A stretch of 64,000 nucleotides of DNA, taken from contig NC_090288.1 of NCBI RefSeq assembly GCF_037392515.1, positions 61,303,673 to 61,367,672 on the forward strand, read 5' to 3'. A program made the translations under genes and the position numbers. The DNA comes from Haliotis asinina. Taxonomy: Eukaryota > Mollusca > Gastropoda > Lepetellida > Haliotidae. The notes under the pieces were generated by a model. It saw nothing but the letters and a program-made list of their open reading frames with translations, did no database searches and had not been told where the DNA came from. Shown one piece after another: positions 39,485 through 49,588 of the stretch; positions within the stretch are counted from its first letter, which is position 1; every line of letters begins with the position of its first letter.

Positions 39485-41494
39485 AGCGAAATTAAGTTGT
39501 CATTATCCACAGCAAATTATCAAACAGAAAGCCGAGTTACAATGGACTAGCTCTGATCTACATATTCACGCCCACCTTTCCCGAAACTTTTTTCCTTTAC
39601 TAAATACATAATGTTATTCAATAGAGCACTCATCCATTTGTTATCTGTACTTGTACTAACACATTTGGCAGGATTTGGATAGTTCACATTTTCTGTGGTT
39701 AAACAGAAACATTTACCGCACTGTACTTTTATCAGTTTAAAGATTTCGTGAATCTGTGACGGATTAAAAAATCTCGCAACAATAAAAGCCACTGTTTGCT
39801 GTTCAGCTGTAGACTGATGTCAGTTCTAGAAATAGATTGTTTGAAAATATACCGTAGATATAGAGGTGGCTTGGGTTTACACGTGTATGATTTTTTAAAT
39901 TCTGTGAATATTCCTGTGCGTGTAGATTATATTTCATAGAGGTGTGCAAACAATTATTCTAAGTGAGTTGCTTCCCTTCTCAAACCGGAAGTTTCAGAGG
40001 TCACAAGTGCTCCGAAGTTGTCAACCCAGTTGCAATAATACCCGGGTTTGATGGCTAAACTTGACACACTGGATTATATGTATACGTGGTAAGATTTGTA
40101 AAGACTGTTAACATGTAGTTTCGATTCCATTAACGCTCGTGTCCATTATTAATCGCCTGCCATTTGAGATCATTTGTGACCAGATTTTCGCTTTGTTTAC
40201 TTATTTACTTATCGGTTGACGTCTTCGTTTACGCTTTTTATGGAGACAGTAAATCGAGATTTATCTATTGGTCACCTTAGTCACCAAGAGGGAATCAACA
40301 TCAACAGCATGCATCTCGCCAGGCGAGATTGGTTTCCTATCGTAACAGGTCCCACTGAATTGTAGATTTTTCACGGGAGGTACATGTCCACCTCAGTGTC
40401 AGAACTTCATACAAAACTGTGATCCCTATTTGAACCATGTTGGTGTCTTATGGCAACACAAATGGGCAAAGTCAGGAATATTCCAGACATATGTTTGTGG
40501 TCAGTGAACAGATCTAGACCAGGGTATCACGTGGGAGGCAGGGACAGCAAGCTTATGAGCAACATATAATCAATACCATCGCAGCACCATGGTATCAGCC
40601 AACTTGCGAATGTTGCCATCCTCGCTCCATTTTAGTAGGCATGACACAACAAAGTAGCTTCTAGTTTGCCTCTAAACCCCAAAAATATAAATGGAGTCTG
40701 CCAAACCGCCACCCATGACAAAAACCCATATAGCCAATTGGCACTGGCAGGGCACTTGTTTATTTTCTAAGCTGCTAACATTCGTTTCTGCATTGTTCAC
40801 ACCCACTTCAATTTGTAATGATCTTCACATGCCTTTGATATCCTTAGTGTAGTATTCTTACATTGTATTTGTAGGCAAGGAGAGTGTTGTCATCTTTAGT
40901 ACTTGTTAGTTTGATTGTTGAAAATGAGAAAATGATGCCTGCAGTATTTGACCTGGATATGCTACTTTTTGCTGCAGCTGATTGTTAGAACATATTCTGT
41001 GGGGACATATATGTGTCTCAGACAGAGAAGTAAATACTGTATCCCCAAACTCAAACTTGAAGATTTTTAGAAAGGTGATAAAAGTGGTAACAATCCATAC
41101 ACAAGCTGACCTTACACAAGGTATTAAGCTGTCTGTGAAAAAGATTTGAAATTCACTCTCTCATAGCTGATGATCCAGTACCTGAATCTTGAAGTGTGTG
41201 TTTGAACCCTCAGCCCCACAAAGTATCAGAATCTACTTAACTGAGAAAGTCTAGTCCCAAATACTACATATATAACATCAGGCTTTCTAAATGGCTCTAT
41301 GCATTCACACACTGAAGCGCATACGTTACATGTGGTCTCACCTTAGGCAAGTGAGTTTGTTTACCATGTTGAAACTTGTTCACCCAGCAGAAAATGGGTA
41401 CCTAGTGGGATGTGACTATTAATCTTCTAGCACCTCACAAGCAGCTTGGGTAATCCTGTATCCATGGTAATAAAAACCAGATTGTGTGTTAGCG
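39485..41494. other. Host intergenic DNA with one candidate exon
   Basis: Mostly AT-rich DNA without a recognised gene. The only candidate is a short first coding exon at 40051-40088, listed separately. Confidence 0.4.
40051..40088 (+). CDS. Candidate first coding exon of an unidentified host gene
   Basis: An ATG at 40051 opens a 12-codon frame (MAKLDTLDYMYT plus two bases) that runs into a strong splice donor, GTG|GTAAGA, at 40089. An ETS-like 'accggaagt' lies 60-70 bp upstream (about 39984), as at the COG6 start. The peptide is not recognised. No following exon was confirmed; joining directly to the candidate exon at 61876 would create a stop with this donor. The call rests on the promoter-like context and donor only. 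Confidence 0.3.
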
Positions 41495-43607
41495 CTTTGA
41501 GCTAAAAAGTTGTCAAAAAGCCGTCTGCTTCTCTCTCGACTGTAAACAAGACCACAGACAGGTTACGTAACTCTGTCACCAGAGCCCTGTAGTGGTGTCA
41601 TAGAAGGAATGATTTTCAGTTAGTTGTATAGAAAATGTGTAAGAAGCTTGTCATTTTGCTGATTTCTCAGCGTCACCAAAGACATGACGAATTGTTGTGT
41701 TGCCGTTAACTGCTCCTTTGGGTTGGATGATGGTGTCACAATGCACAGATTTCCTCCGGACCCCGTAGTTTGTGCTTAAATTGGTTATTTGTGTGTGCGA
41801 AGCGAGCGTTGTGGAGGCCTGTGGTATATACTAAATCAGATGGTTCGCTCCCTACCAAGCTTCCAGGATAGAAAATGGAGTTCAAGTTTCATTGTGTTTA
41901 TAAAATAAAGACTGCTTACTACACATTGCTGCCCAAAAGGATTTGCATGAATATAATGCTTTCTTCCTCGGAAGCGAGGTTGTGGTCGAAGTGACAATAT
42001 TATCATAAGTAATATTATATCAACCCCTGCCTCGATTCCAAGAGTGAAATTGTTATGTTATAAGCAATCAGCTGAAATGTTATGAAAAATCCTAATGTCC
42101 ATCAATAAAATACATATTTTACTACCAGTGAAAAGTAATTTTGATTTTGTAAGTCAGTGAAAACAAACTTAAATAGCATTAATCCTCAGACAGGGAGCCA
42201 CCATTTTTGAAAATTGTGAAGTCACAGGCTAAAGTCTGTTAGAAATGTTGAGATTGTGGTTTGTTTTCATCAAGTCAGAATATAAAAACTACTTTTTACT
42301 AGTAGTTAAGTGTGTATTTCAATCATGGACAAAAGGATTTTGCATGACACAGTTTGTAACATAACGACTTCTTCCACGGAAGCAAGGCGGGGGTCGAAGT
42401 GACATTAATATTGCAAGTAATATTATATTGACCTCCAACTTGCTTCCATGAGTGAAATTGTTATGTTATAAGCAATGTCATGCAAAATCCTATTGTCCAT
42501 TAATAAAATACATATTTTGCTACCAGTAGAAAGTAACTTTGATTTTGTAAGTCGGTGAAATCAAACTTAAATAGCATTTATTCTCAGACAGGGCGCCACC
42601 ATTTTTGAAAATTGTGAAGTCACGGACTAAAGTCCTCTTGAATTAATGAGATTATGGTTTGTTTTCATCAAGTTAGAAAATCAAAACTACTTTCTAGTAG
42701 TTGTTAAATATGTATCTGAATCATGACCAAAAGGAGTTATGACACTACCTTTAACGTAACATAAGCGAGGTCGGGGTTGAAGTGAAAATACTGCGCGATA
42801 AATTTCTTCACTTGCTAAATTTACTTGGTTTGTAAACGTTCACTCACCAGTATGTAGACACTTGTCAATATATACGTCTTTATATATGGTCTCATAATCC
42901 TAATTACTTTATAATCATACTTGTATGCATTTTGAAACTTAATAAAAAGAAGCGATCTGGGAATGTATAACAGGAATGTAATATCGATACACATTTTATA
43001 GTTTGCCTATATGAATCACAATTCACACGCACGCCCTATTGTATGTCGTCTGCATCATTACACTTCATGACGAAAACAATGATTCTGTTGAAAGCTTGAC
43101 AACTTAATAGAAACAAAATGCAAATATCAAGTGAATGATGATAAATAATGTGTAGATTTATACCACGTAACACAGATTACAACCTAGCGACGCCAAGTGA
43201 TTTTGACAGAATCTTCTATGAAAACAAGGGTCATAACTCGGAAACTAGGCAAAGCAAGAGACAAAACTAAAAGACAGTAGATTGTGCGAACATAAAGCTT
43301 TCATTTTTCACCACAGCTGTCGTGATTTCAGGTTTGTACAAACCTGTAAACGAAATAGTTTACCCCCTTAAATGTAGATGAATTCTGCATAGACCCTCAT
43401 ATCTATACCTACTATTACGTCATGGAGACACGCCGCTCTGATTGGCTGAAATTTCGTTTGTGGCTGGAAATTGTGCACTGTTGTCAAAAGGGTCGATTTA
43501 AGGTAATTAAAGATTGTAATGAGCAGTGTTAATGACGGGGTTTCATGTATAATGATGTCAATGAGTGATTTATGCATTTGCACCCCTGGAGCATATGTGA
43601 TCTTTAA
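41495..43607 (-). repeat. Dispersed 2-kb repeat with THAP-like remnant, copy 2
   Basis: Inverted counterpart of the repeat in COG6 intron 9. It contains an internal duplication of about 370 bp: about 41985-42355 and 42384-42745 share 'gtgaaattgttatgttataa', 'aataaaatacatatttt' and 'ccaccatttttgaaaattgt'. A plus-strand frame at 41684-41779 encodes a THAP-like peptide, listed separately. Confidence 0.8.
41684..41779 (+). pseudogene. THAP-type zinc-finger remnant
   Basis: A 31-codon frame begins [13 protein letters not shown] and contains GVTMHRFPPDP. This matches the start of a THAP domain: a first Cys pair spaced C-x4-C, then the HRFP.DP motif. The distal Cys and His are missing and the frame ends soon after. 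THAP domains occur in P-element-type transposases and derived host proteins. The piece may be all that is left of a transposase exon in this repeat. Copy 1 shows the same start on its minus strand at 30680. Confidence 0.6.
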
Positions 43608-43930
43608 AGGTTCCTGTATTTTAGTTACTGATTCCGAGGAGTTTTAATATTAAACATGTCAAACATTAAATCTATACATCTCATTCAGTGCACTCATGTT
43701 ATTGTAACCAGCTGGTAACTATGGTAACAATTAGCCATATCTCATTCCATTTGAGAGGAAATGTTGACCAGATCTCTTAAGGGCAGAGCAGAGCCCTTGC
43801 TCTTGGACTTTAACCTGTCTGACCCCAGTTTTGTTTTTTGTTTTGCTGCAAAACTGAACTGACAGTGAGACACCAGGATGTAACTGGAGTGTGGTTAGAG
43901 GCAGCATTTAACTCATTCACTCATTCAAAG
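43608..43930. other. Non-coding host DNA, no gene recognised
   Basis: About 320 bp with no exon, RNA gene or clear repeat. Confidence 0.4.
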
Positions 43931-44322
43931 TGGCAAAGTGTTTGTTGACTGTGACAGTAGTGACAGTTGTTTGTTGATTGTGTCAGTGTCTGTGACCATG
44001 GTGACAGTTGTTTGTTGATTGTGTGTCACCATGGTGGAATTTGTTTGTTGACTGTGTGACCACGGTGACAGTTGTTTGTTGATTGTGTGCGACCTTCGTG
44101 ACTGTAACAGTTGTTTGTTGACTGCCTGTGACCATGGTGACAGTTGTTTGTTGATTGTATGAGACCATGGTGGCAGTTGTTTGTTGACTGTGTGTCCATG
44201 GCAACAGTTGTTTGTTGATTGTAACCATGCTGACAGTTGTTTGTTGATTCTGTGTGACCATGAGGACAGTTTGCTGTTGACTGTGTGTAAACATGAAGAC
44301 ATTTGTTTGTTGATTGTCTGCA
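43931..44322. repeat. 31-bp minisatellite
   Basis: About 12 diverged copies of 'gacagttgtttgttgattgt' plus 'gtgaccatggt', with indels. Two overlapping minus-strand open frames (43925-44323 and 43983-44336) are products of the repeat. Confidence 0.9.
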
Positions 44323-44916
44323 TTAGGAATAAACACTGAAAGTATTTATCTCACCAAGGCTCTCAATGTACAATGTTTATTCCTTATGCATGATATGGAC
44401 CATCCCAAACACACTCGTGTGATAATCAATAATGATGAGACACTACTATTAAGACCAGTGATACAAGTAGTCAAAATATTTTGGTTGGAATGCTTTTCCA
44501 CCATGTGTACATTGTTACCAGTCTCAAACTAAAATGGTTATAATGCTTTATCCTGACCTTTGTTGAGTTGTAAGCAGAAACCACAAACATTGACATAATT
44601 TACTGAGTGAAGTAGGAAAAATTTGTCTTGGTTAGTAATGGAGTCACACATCGAACTATCAGCCAAATGTAGTCACATGCAGAACCTTTTTGTGCATATG
44701 AACATTAAGGAAACCCAAAATGGTTAGTTACCCTGTCAAATGCCATGGAATCAGTTGGAATGTCTATATTTTCAGGAAAGATATAGAGTTAGATAAAAGG
44801 AAAAGATATATAACATGAGTTTTAGGTTACTACTCTTTTACATTTGTCTACGTAAGCATGATAATATCTGTCAGGTGAATTGTTGTCATTGGTCACTTTA
44901 AATTCATTCAGGAATG
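44323..44916. other. Non-coding host DNA, no gene recognised
   Basis: A small open frame (44314-44532) has no recognisable features. Confidence 0.4.
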
Positions 44917-45058
44917 GTAGGGTAGCGAAGTGGTTAAAGCTTTTACTTGTCACACTGAAGGCCCAGGTTCCATTCCCCACAATGTTTGAAACCTATTTCT
45001 GGTGTCTGTTGGAATACTGCTGAAACCGTCACAAGACTAAACTCACACACTCTCTCAC
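44917..45058 (+). repeat. tRNA-derived-type SINE (family B) interrupted by the Polinton
   Basis: 'atggtagggtagcgaagtgg', a B-box-like 'ggttccattcc' at about 44967, 'cctatttctggtgtctg', then 'agactaaactcacacactct' and a CACT-rich tail that runs straight into the target duplication at 45059-45064. Confidence 0.7.
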
Positions 45059-45064
45059 TAAATT
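45059..45064. repeat. Polinton target-site duplication, left
   Basis: TAAATT immediately before the element. The same six bases are at 59296-59301. Six base pairs is the known duplication length for Polintons. Confidence 0.9.
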
Positions 45065-45398
45065 AGTAGTATAGGGAATAGGGGTTCTGGACCACTTTCA
45101 AGAAATGTCTCTACAAAGCCTTATTTACTAAATAAGGCTTTGGTTGGGCCATTAGCTCTTGCTACTATTACCCCTACTACAAAAAAGTTGGCGGTAATTA
45201 CTATGCCTTGGTAGGAGGTAACACTGTGCCGTACGGTACGATCAATAATTCTTCTCTTACAAACCCCCTACCCGGCCCATCCCTCAAGTAGTACAAGTTA
45301 GGTTCGTCGGCTTTCATATCCACTTTATCTATGTTGTAAGTTTTGACTGACCATATGGGATCGGTGGCCCGCTTACGGCTATCGCCCTCGTGTTCCCC
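45065..45398 (+). repeat. Polinton left terminal inverted repeat
   Basis: It pairs with 58963-59296 at 329 of 334 positions. Bases 45201-45398 duplicate, in reverse orientation, the 3' end of the integrase gene including its stop. A 27-bp palindrome lies at 45115-45141 (AAAGCCTTATTTA, c, TAAATAAGGCTTT). Confidence 0.95.
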
Positions 45399-45426
45399 TA
45401 TGTCATGTTTATATCGATGAAACAGT

Positions 45427-46044
45427 TTAACGTGAACCGCCTACGATCTCTTTGGTGTTCATAATAAAGGCTTGCTGGGCTTTTTGTATCCCCTGTTCTA
45501 TGTACTTTTTTTTCTCGTCCTCGCTGATAGCAGACTTACGAGACTTGGATCGAATATCTTGTTTCATTCCGTTATATTTTTTGAGTTCAGATAGGATTGA
45601 ACGAAACTCCTCTTCTGAGATCTTACTGTCAGAGAGTGCCGTGGAAATTCGCTCACTCACTGTGTTCAGCTTTGCTTCGGCAAGAACCCTGATCTCGTCG
45701 TGTTTCAATGCCTTACGATTAAGTCTGCGTGATACTAACTTAAGCGCCAACCCTGCCAACCCTGCCACCCCAGCTGTTATTTCAATACCTAGCACTATAG
45801 GTGCGGCCACGATGGTAGCTAACAACCCAACGCCTGCCGCCCCTAGTCCCATGCTGGTTGCCATAAGGGTAGTGTCAGCCCCGTCCACGATATTGAAAGC
45901 TCTATTATACTTTTTACATAGTGCTTTCCGTGTGTCACGGTCTTGTTCTAGTTGACGTTTCACATCACATAACTGCCTCAAGCGGAACCCATCTACGGTT
46001 TCCAGCGTCTTCGCTACTTCCTCTACGACTGGGTACAGACCCAT
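45427..46044 (-). CDS. Polinton protein with a hydrophobic hairpin (205 aa)
   Basis: Function unknown. The N terminus (1-55) is charged and helical (VKRQLEQDRDTRKALCKKYN). Residues about 57-104 form a long Gly/Ala-rich hydrophobic stretch that could cross a membrane twice. The C terminus is charged, with DSKISEEEF at 139-147, a pattern like an EF-hand loop but without the full set of ligands. It is the last gene of the minus-strand block. Its ATG directly abuts the stop of the 235-aa gene, with no spacer. The AT-rich upstream sequence (tataatatatatttt on the plus strand) may carry its promoter. Likely a virion or membrane protein, by inference from composition and place. Confidence 0.85.
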   Translation of the reverse strand: MGLYPVVEEVAKTLETVDGFRLRQLCDVKRQLEQDRDTRKALCKKYNRAFNIVDGADTTLMATSMGLGAAGVGLLATIVAAPIVLGIEITAGVAGLAGLALKLVSRRLNRKALKHDEIRVLAEAKLNTVSERISTALSDSKISEEEFRSILSELKKYNGMKQDIRSKSRKSAISEDEKKKYIEQGIQKAQQAFIMNTKEIVGGSR

Positions 46045-46752
46045 CTATAATATATATTTTGAAAAATATTTTATTTGGGTTTCAGTTAATATTTCACGAA
46101 TGAATTTGAAGCCTACAAGGGATAGATCATAATTAATGATAATAGGTGTGAAGCTAATAGACTTTTCTGTTGTAATAAAAACCCCAGGGAGGCTTATTAA
46201 GCGGTTTATAGGACCCGTGGTATCCCGTTGTATAACAATACGGCAATATTGACCTACGTGTTCGTCAAACCAGTGTATTGTCAACCCGGGTAAAATTTGG
46301 CGTCCTTTCGAGGCGTTGTCAAAATACTTAAAGACGACTTCTATGATGATTGTGTAGAGGTAGTTTATTTGATCAAGATGCTCCTTGGGTAAAAAAAACT
46401 TACTGCTAAATGTTAATTTACTTTCTGTGTCAGAACTTAACCCACTTTTTTCTCCAATACGAGAATCTATCGAGACTGTTGCTTTATTCTCCGTAATGAA
46501 ATCCCCGGGCCAGATACCGTTATTCCTAATCTTAGAGATGTACCCCCACTTTTCTTCTTTTAATGTGATATAAGGTGAGGCGATTGTTAAGTTGAGCAGC
46601 CATTCAGGCTCTTTTAAATCTGATAACGACACCCGTCTGTACACGTTGTCTTTGAAGTGCAGGATGTATAATTCATCTTCCTCACCAGGCTGATCGAATC
46701 CCTCCGTATCTCCCAGGTCGTTAAGTGTAGTGTTGGGATGATGACTGGTCAT
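46045..46752 (-). CDS. Polinton fibre-like paralogue 2 (235 aa)
   Basis: Function unknown. Residues 12-20 (DLGDTEGFD) and 28-40 (LYILHFKDNVYRR) match the N terminus of the neighbouring 303-aa protein, and the C-terminal ends also correspond (VGFKFIREILTETQ here, MGMKLTPELLSENQ there), so the two are tandem paralogues. This one lacks the middle repeats of its neighbour. The middle is rich in beta-prone residues. Ten bases separate it from the upstream 303-aa gene. An attachment or fibre role is inferred from the N-terminal motif and from position behind the penton gene. No signal peptide is seen. Confidence 0.85.
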   Translation of the reverse strand: MTSHHPNTTLNDLGDTEGFDQPGEEDELYILHFKDNVYRRVSLSDLKEPEWLLNLTIASPYITLKEEKWGYISKIRNNGIWPGDFITENKATVSIDSRIGEKSGLSSDTESKLTFSSKFFLPKEHLDQINYLYTIIIEVVFKYFDNASKGRQILPGLTIHWFDEHVGQYCRIVIQRDTTGPINRLISLPGVFITTEKSISFTPIIINYDLSLVGFKFIREILTETQIKYFSKYIL

Positions 46753-46762
46753 TATTATACTA

Positions 46763-47674
46763 TTACGATATAATTTCCAACTGGTTTTCTGATAATAATT
46801 CAGGGGTTAACTTCATACCCATGAAGTGTATGTTGTCAGGCAGGAAGATATTGATTAGTGATATCTTGTTTTCCACGATCACGTTGACCCCCTGCAGACT
46901 GGTCTTGGAGTCGACACCCACCCGCACGTAAACGTTGCAAACTTGATACTGGTGTCGTTTCACAAACCCGAGTTTGATCCCCTTCACGATCTCGACATCA
47001 TTCCCCGATGGTTCCCCTAGGTAGACTTTGATGATCAGTGTTGAGTTTGCCGGTAGATCCTCTAGTATAGTGACCACACCTTCGAATTCAGACACCAACT
47101 GCAATTTCACGTTTTGTATGGCTGGTTTACTCGATAGCATGTGGGCTGCTATAGTGTTGACTGGGCTGACGACTATGCTACGTCTCTGAGTTGGGACGTA
47201 AGCCACGAGCAGGGTTCCATTGTTCACGACTTTGTTTAGGTGGTTGTCTTTGTTATCAGTGAACACGTAGGGGGAGACGAGTCTAATATTGATAAACCAG
47301 TTGTTATCGGGTAACAACACCCACTTGTCATCTTCGGTGAAGACGAGCATATATGGCTTGTTTCGGGCGACGGTAGTGCTCTCAACATCGTCTAAGTCGA
47401 ACAGTTTACCTCCGAACGATGGGTATATTACCCAATTATTATCACCGGTGTTGACAAGGGCGTACTTCGTGTTGACTGTTGCTCTTGTGGTATCTATCAT
47501 ATCACTTAGGGTTCCACCGGAGGGGATTTCAACGCGTTTGTAAATGTTGTTTTTCAGTTGCAAGGCGTACGATTTACCATCTACTCCGGGAGCGTCGAAA
47601 CCGCGCGTGTCTCCAAGGTCGGAGATCCCGATATTGACGCATTTTTTCACTCCGGGCCCTTGTGCGCTGGTCAT
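46763..47674 (-). CDS. Polinton fibre-like paralogue 1 (303 aa)
   Basis: Unknown family. The N terminus has DLGDTRGFDAP (19-29) followed by a DGKSYALQL.NNIYKRV segment. This resembles the repeats of phage tail fibres of the form 'D(L/I)GDV...P.DGQ.L.W....W'. Two internal repeats follow: YALVNTGDNNWVIYP (71-85) and YMLVFTEDDKWVLLP (108-122). The C-terminal half is beta-rich, with no transmembrane segment. Its ATG overlaps the stop of the penton-like gene by four bases (ATGA), so the two are probably co-expressed. A trimeric fibre or receptor-binding role is inference; the tandem paralogue 3' of it supports diversification of a surface protein. Confidence 0.85.
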   Translation of the reverse strand: MTSAQGPGVKKCVNIGISDLGDTRGFDAPGVDGKSYALQLKNNIYKRVEIPSGGTLSDMIDTTRATVNTKYALVNTGDNNWVIYPSFGGKLFDLDDVESTTVARNKPYMLVFTEDDKWVLLPDNNWFINIRLVSPYVFTDNKDNHLNKVVNNGTLLVAYVPTQRRSIVVSPVNTIAAHMLSSKPAIQNVKLQLVSEFEGVVTILEDLPANSTLIIKVYLGEPSGNDVEIVKGIKLGFVKRHQYQVCNVYVRVGVDSKTSLQGVNVIVENKISLINIFLPDNIHFMGMKLTPELLSENQLEIIS

Positions 47675-48324
47675 TTTACATGAAGCGTTAAACTGAGGTA
47701 TCCTATATTTACAGGATTATGATTTATATCTAACACCGATATTGTCAGCTCAGGTATGTTGCCCTGGGTTAATCTCTTATACTGCCGTGGTGAAAACGAC
47801 TCGGTTCTACCGTCGTTGAATTTCTCAGTTTTCACCGGCACTGCTCTCAGTATAGTGGAAGGGTGACCTCCTTGAATGTTGTACGTTGTGCTCACCTGAC
47901 CGAGATGAATGTACAGCTCTCGGTACGGTACTAGGTCGGGTAACTTCGTGCCTGTGACGGTTGTTGTTGGTTTTATCTCGTCAGGAGACATACCGAGTAT
48001 CCTCGCTAATGGTCGGCCTAGCCTTAAGGGGTTTCTTCCGTTGTTGATTAACACCACTGTACCGTTTGAGTCGTTCATCTTGAGTTCGGCTCCCAGGGGT
48101 TTGAAGACCTCGTCGTTTAGAGAGCACACGCTGTAGTAGCCGTCAGTTATTTGACTGCGAGTTCCACTGACGAACAGCTTATTGTTGCTGATGTTGATGT
48201 TAGTCCATTGCGGTAGGTAGGTGATATCGCAGAGTGCGACTTCGAGTTGACCTGACGTGTTATCGATCGCGTGCGTCAGCTGAACGGCCTCACCGCTCGT
48301 TATTCCTGGAAGTGTTATGTACAT
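47671..48324 (-). CDS. Polinton minor capsid (penton-like) protein
   Basis: A 217-aa protein of the size and motif pattern I associate with Polinton minor capsid proteins, single jelly-rolls that form the fivefold vertices. It has DGYYSVCSLN at 61-70, EVFKPLG, then RELYIHLGQVS, a GGHPSTILRAVPV strand pair, and RTESFSPRQYKRL before a C-terminal LSLTLHV strand. It is beta-rich, with no signal or membrane segment. It is transcribed away from the 408-aa gene across a 37-bp AT-rich spacer and leads the four-gene minus-strand block. Assignment is from sequence pattern, not from a search. Confidence 0.8.
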   Translation of the reverse strand: MYITLPGITSGEAVQLTHAIDNTSGQLEVALCDITYLPQWTNINISNNKLFVSGTRSQITDGYYSVCSLNDEVFKPLGAELKMNDSNGTVVLINNGRNPLRLGRPLARILGMSPDEIKPTTTVTGTKLPDLVPYRELYIHLGQVSTTYNIQGGHPSTILRAVPVKTEKFNDGRTESFSPRQYKRLTQGNIPELTISVLDINHNPVNIGYLSLTLHVK

Positions 48325-48361
48325 GTTAGAGTATATATGCTCATTATATAATAGTTTTAAA
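48325..48361. promoter_or_regulatory. Bidirectional AT-rich promoter
   Basis: This 37-bp spacer holds TATATAT and TATATAA words between two divergent start codons (48324 minus, 48362 plus), so both genes must start from it or from within each other. Confidence 0.55.
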
Positions 48362-49588
48362 ATGTATTCCCCTGGTGTGTTTTACCCTAAACTGGATGTA
48401 GATTTCTCCCCCATGAAGATCGTGGTTGCTCCTGAGTTGTATTTCAATGCCCAGCTTTTAGATGTGTTCGATAAGTATAAGCTTTCGGTGACTAACATCA
48501 AGGCAGTCCACGCTTGGTTCAACAACCCTATGCAGTTCTGGCAGAATCAATTCAACTTTGCCGTGTGGTGCGCTACAACGGGGTGTGGTGTGACATTGGC
48601 CGACACTCGGCGTGGACCGCTGAGTCAGTCTGTGTTCAAGTTCCACGTGTACTACCAGGTCAGACGTATCCTTAAAGAGATCAGCGCCCCCCTCCCACAG
48701 GACAAAGCGTGGGGCGCAACAAACAACCCGTACGATAGACGGGCCTACGAACGTATTTGCAATGAATTCGAAATAAACCCGAAGACGGATTGGCGTTTGC
48801 CGGGGCCGAACCACGGGTTGGGTATTCCTTATGATGGCGCGCGATCAGTGAAAGAAGTCAGTGATGATTTACTGAAACGAGATATACTACGCCAGGACTT
48901 TGCTTTGTCGAGTAATGAATGGAGGGATGATCGTATGAACTTTAAAGGCGGTGTTGCTTTCACAGTCCAGAAAGTGGAGCAGTCAACCGCAGACGGGTGG
49001 AAAATGTTCATGCTGGACACGTCGAAAGGATTCACTCGTGCCGGGGTAGTCAGGTTGAACGACTCGATTCGAACGTACGTGTGGGCGCTGTTGGGTGCGC
49101 AGTCTATGACGCGTTCCAACATCCTCGGTAAGGGAACTGCTTACGACGCTCAGAAACAGTTCGTTTCCAACGTTGAGGATGCTATCAATTCTCCAGTTGA
49201 TCTCCCGCGGGCCATCGACCGTTACCAAAACGTGTTAGAATACGCCAGATCGAAAGTCAATTACGTGTTCGGCGTGGGGCTGTACATGGCTCCGAGTGAT
49301 ATGCAACTGAGAATAAAAAAAGTGGTGGGTTATAACAACAAAATAGTCATAGCCACGGCGGACCAAAAATTGGGTATCAACCCCGATATTAACACCCCCT
49401 ATATCCCACACATCCCACCACGTGAAACGGGTATAGTTGCGCCGCCCCCGGAGCCTAAAATTCATGTGCCCCCCACACACACCCATATACATGTGGGGCT
49501 ACCCCCCTATCAGCAGCATATTGATAATAAAACGACCCTGGTGGTTGGTGGGGTAACTTTGGGACTTATTTGGTTAAAGATTTCTTAG
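48362..49588 (+). CDS. Polinton protein, Pro-rich with C-terminal membrane anchor (408 aa)
   Basis: Function unknown. The start at 48362 (MYSPGVFYPKLD) is preferred over an upstream in-frame ATG at 48317, which would lie in the TATA-rich spacer and inside the divergent gene. The first 330 residues are globular and rich in Trp, Tyr and Arg (for example AWFNNPMQFWQNQFNFAVW). A Pro/His-rich linker follows (PPPEPKIHVPPTHTHIHV), and the protein ends with a hydrophobic segment (TTLVVGGVTLGLIWLKI). A globular head on a C-terminal anchor suggests a virion-membrane or assembly protein. Its 3' end overlaps the convergent 388-aa gene by 23 bp. Confidence 0.85.
   Translation: MYSPGVFYPKLDVDFSPMKIVVAPELYFNAQLLDVFDKYKLSVTNIKAVHAWFNNPMQFWQNQFNFAVWCATTGCGVTLADTRRGPLSQSVFKFHVYYQVRRILKEISAPLPQDKAWGATNNPYDRRAYERICNEFEINPKTDWRLPGPNHGLGIPYDGARSVKEVSDDLLKRDILRQDFALSSNEWRDDRMNFKGGVAFTVQKVEQSTADGWKMFMLDTSKGFTRAGVVRLNDSIRTYVWALLGAQSMTRSNILGKGTAYDAQKQFVSNVEDAINSPVDLPRAIDRYQNVLEYARSKVNYVFGVGLYMAPSDMQLRIKKVVGYNNKIVIATADQKLGINPDINTPYIPHIPPRETGIVAPPPEPKIHVPPTHTHIHVGLPPYQQHIDNKTTLVVGGVTLGLIWLKIS

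Noticed and set aside
45452-45955. 167-codon plus-strand frame opposite the 205-aa gene, and a similar 203-codon frame at 49651-50262 opposite the 388-aa gene
   Set aside because: Antisense shadows with Ser/Arg-rich composition; the sense frames have coherent domains and starts.
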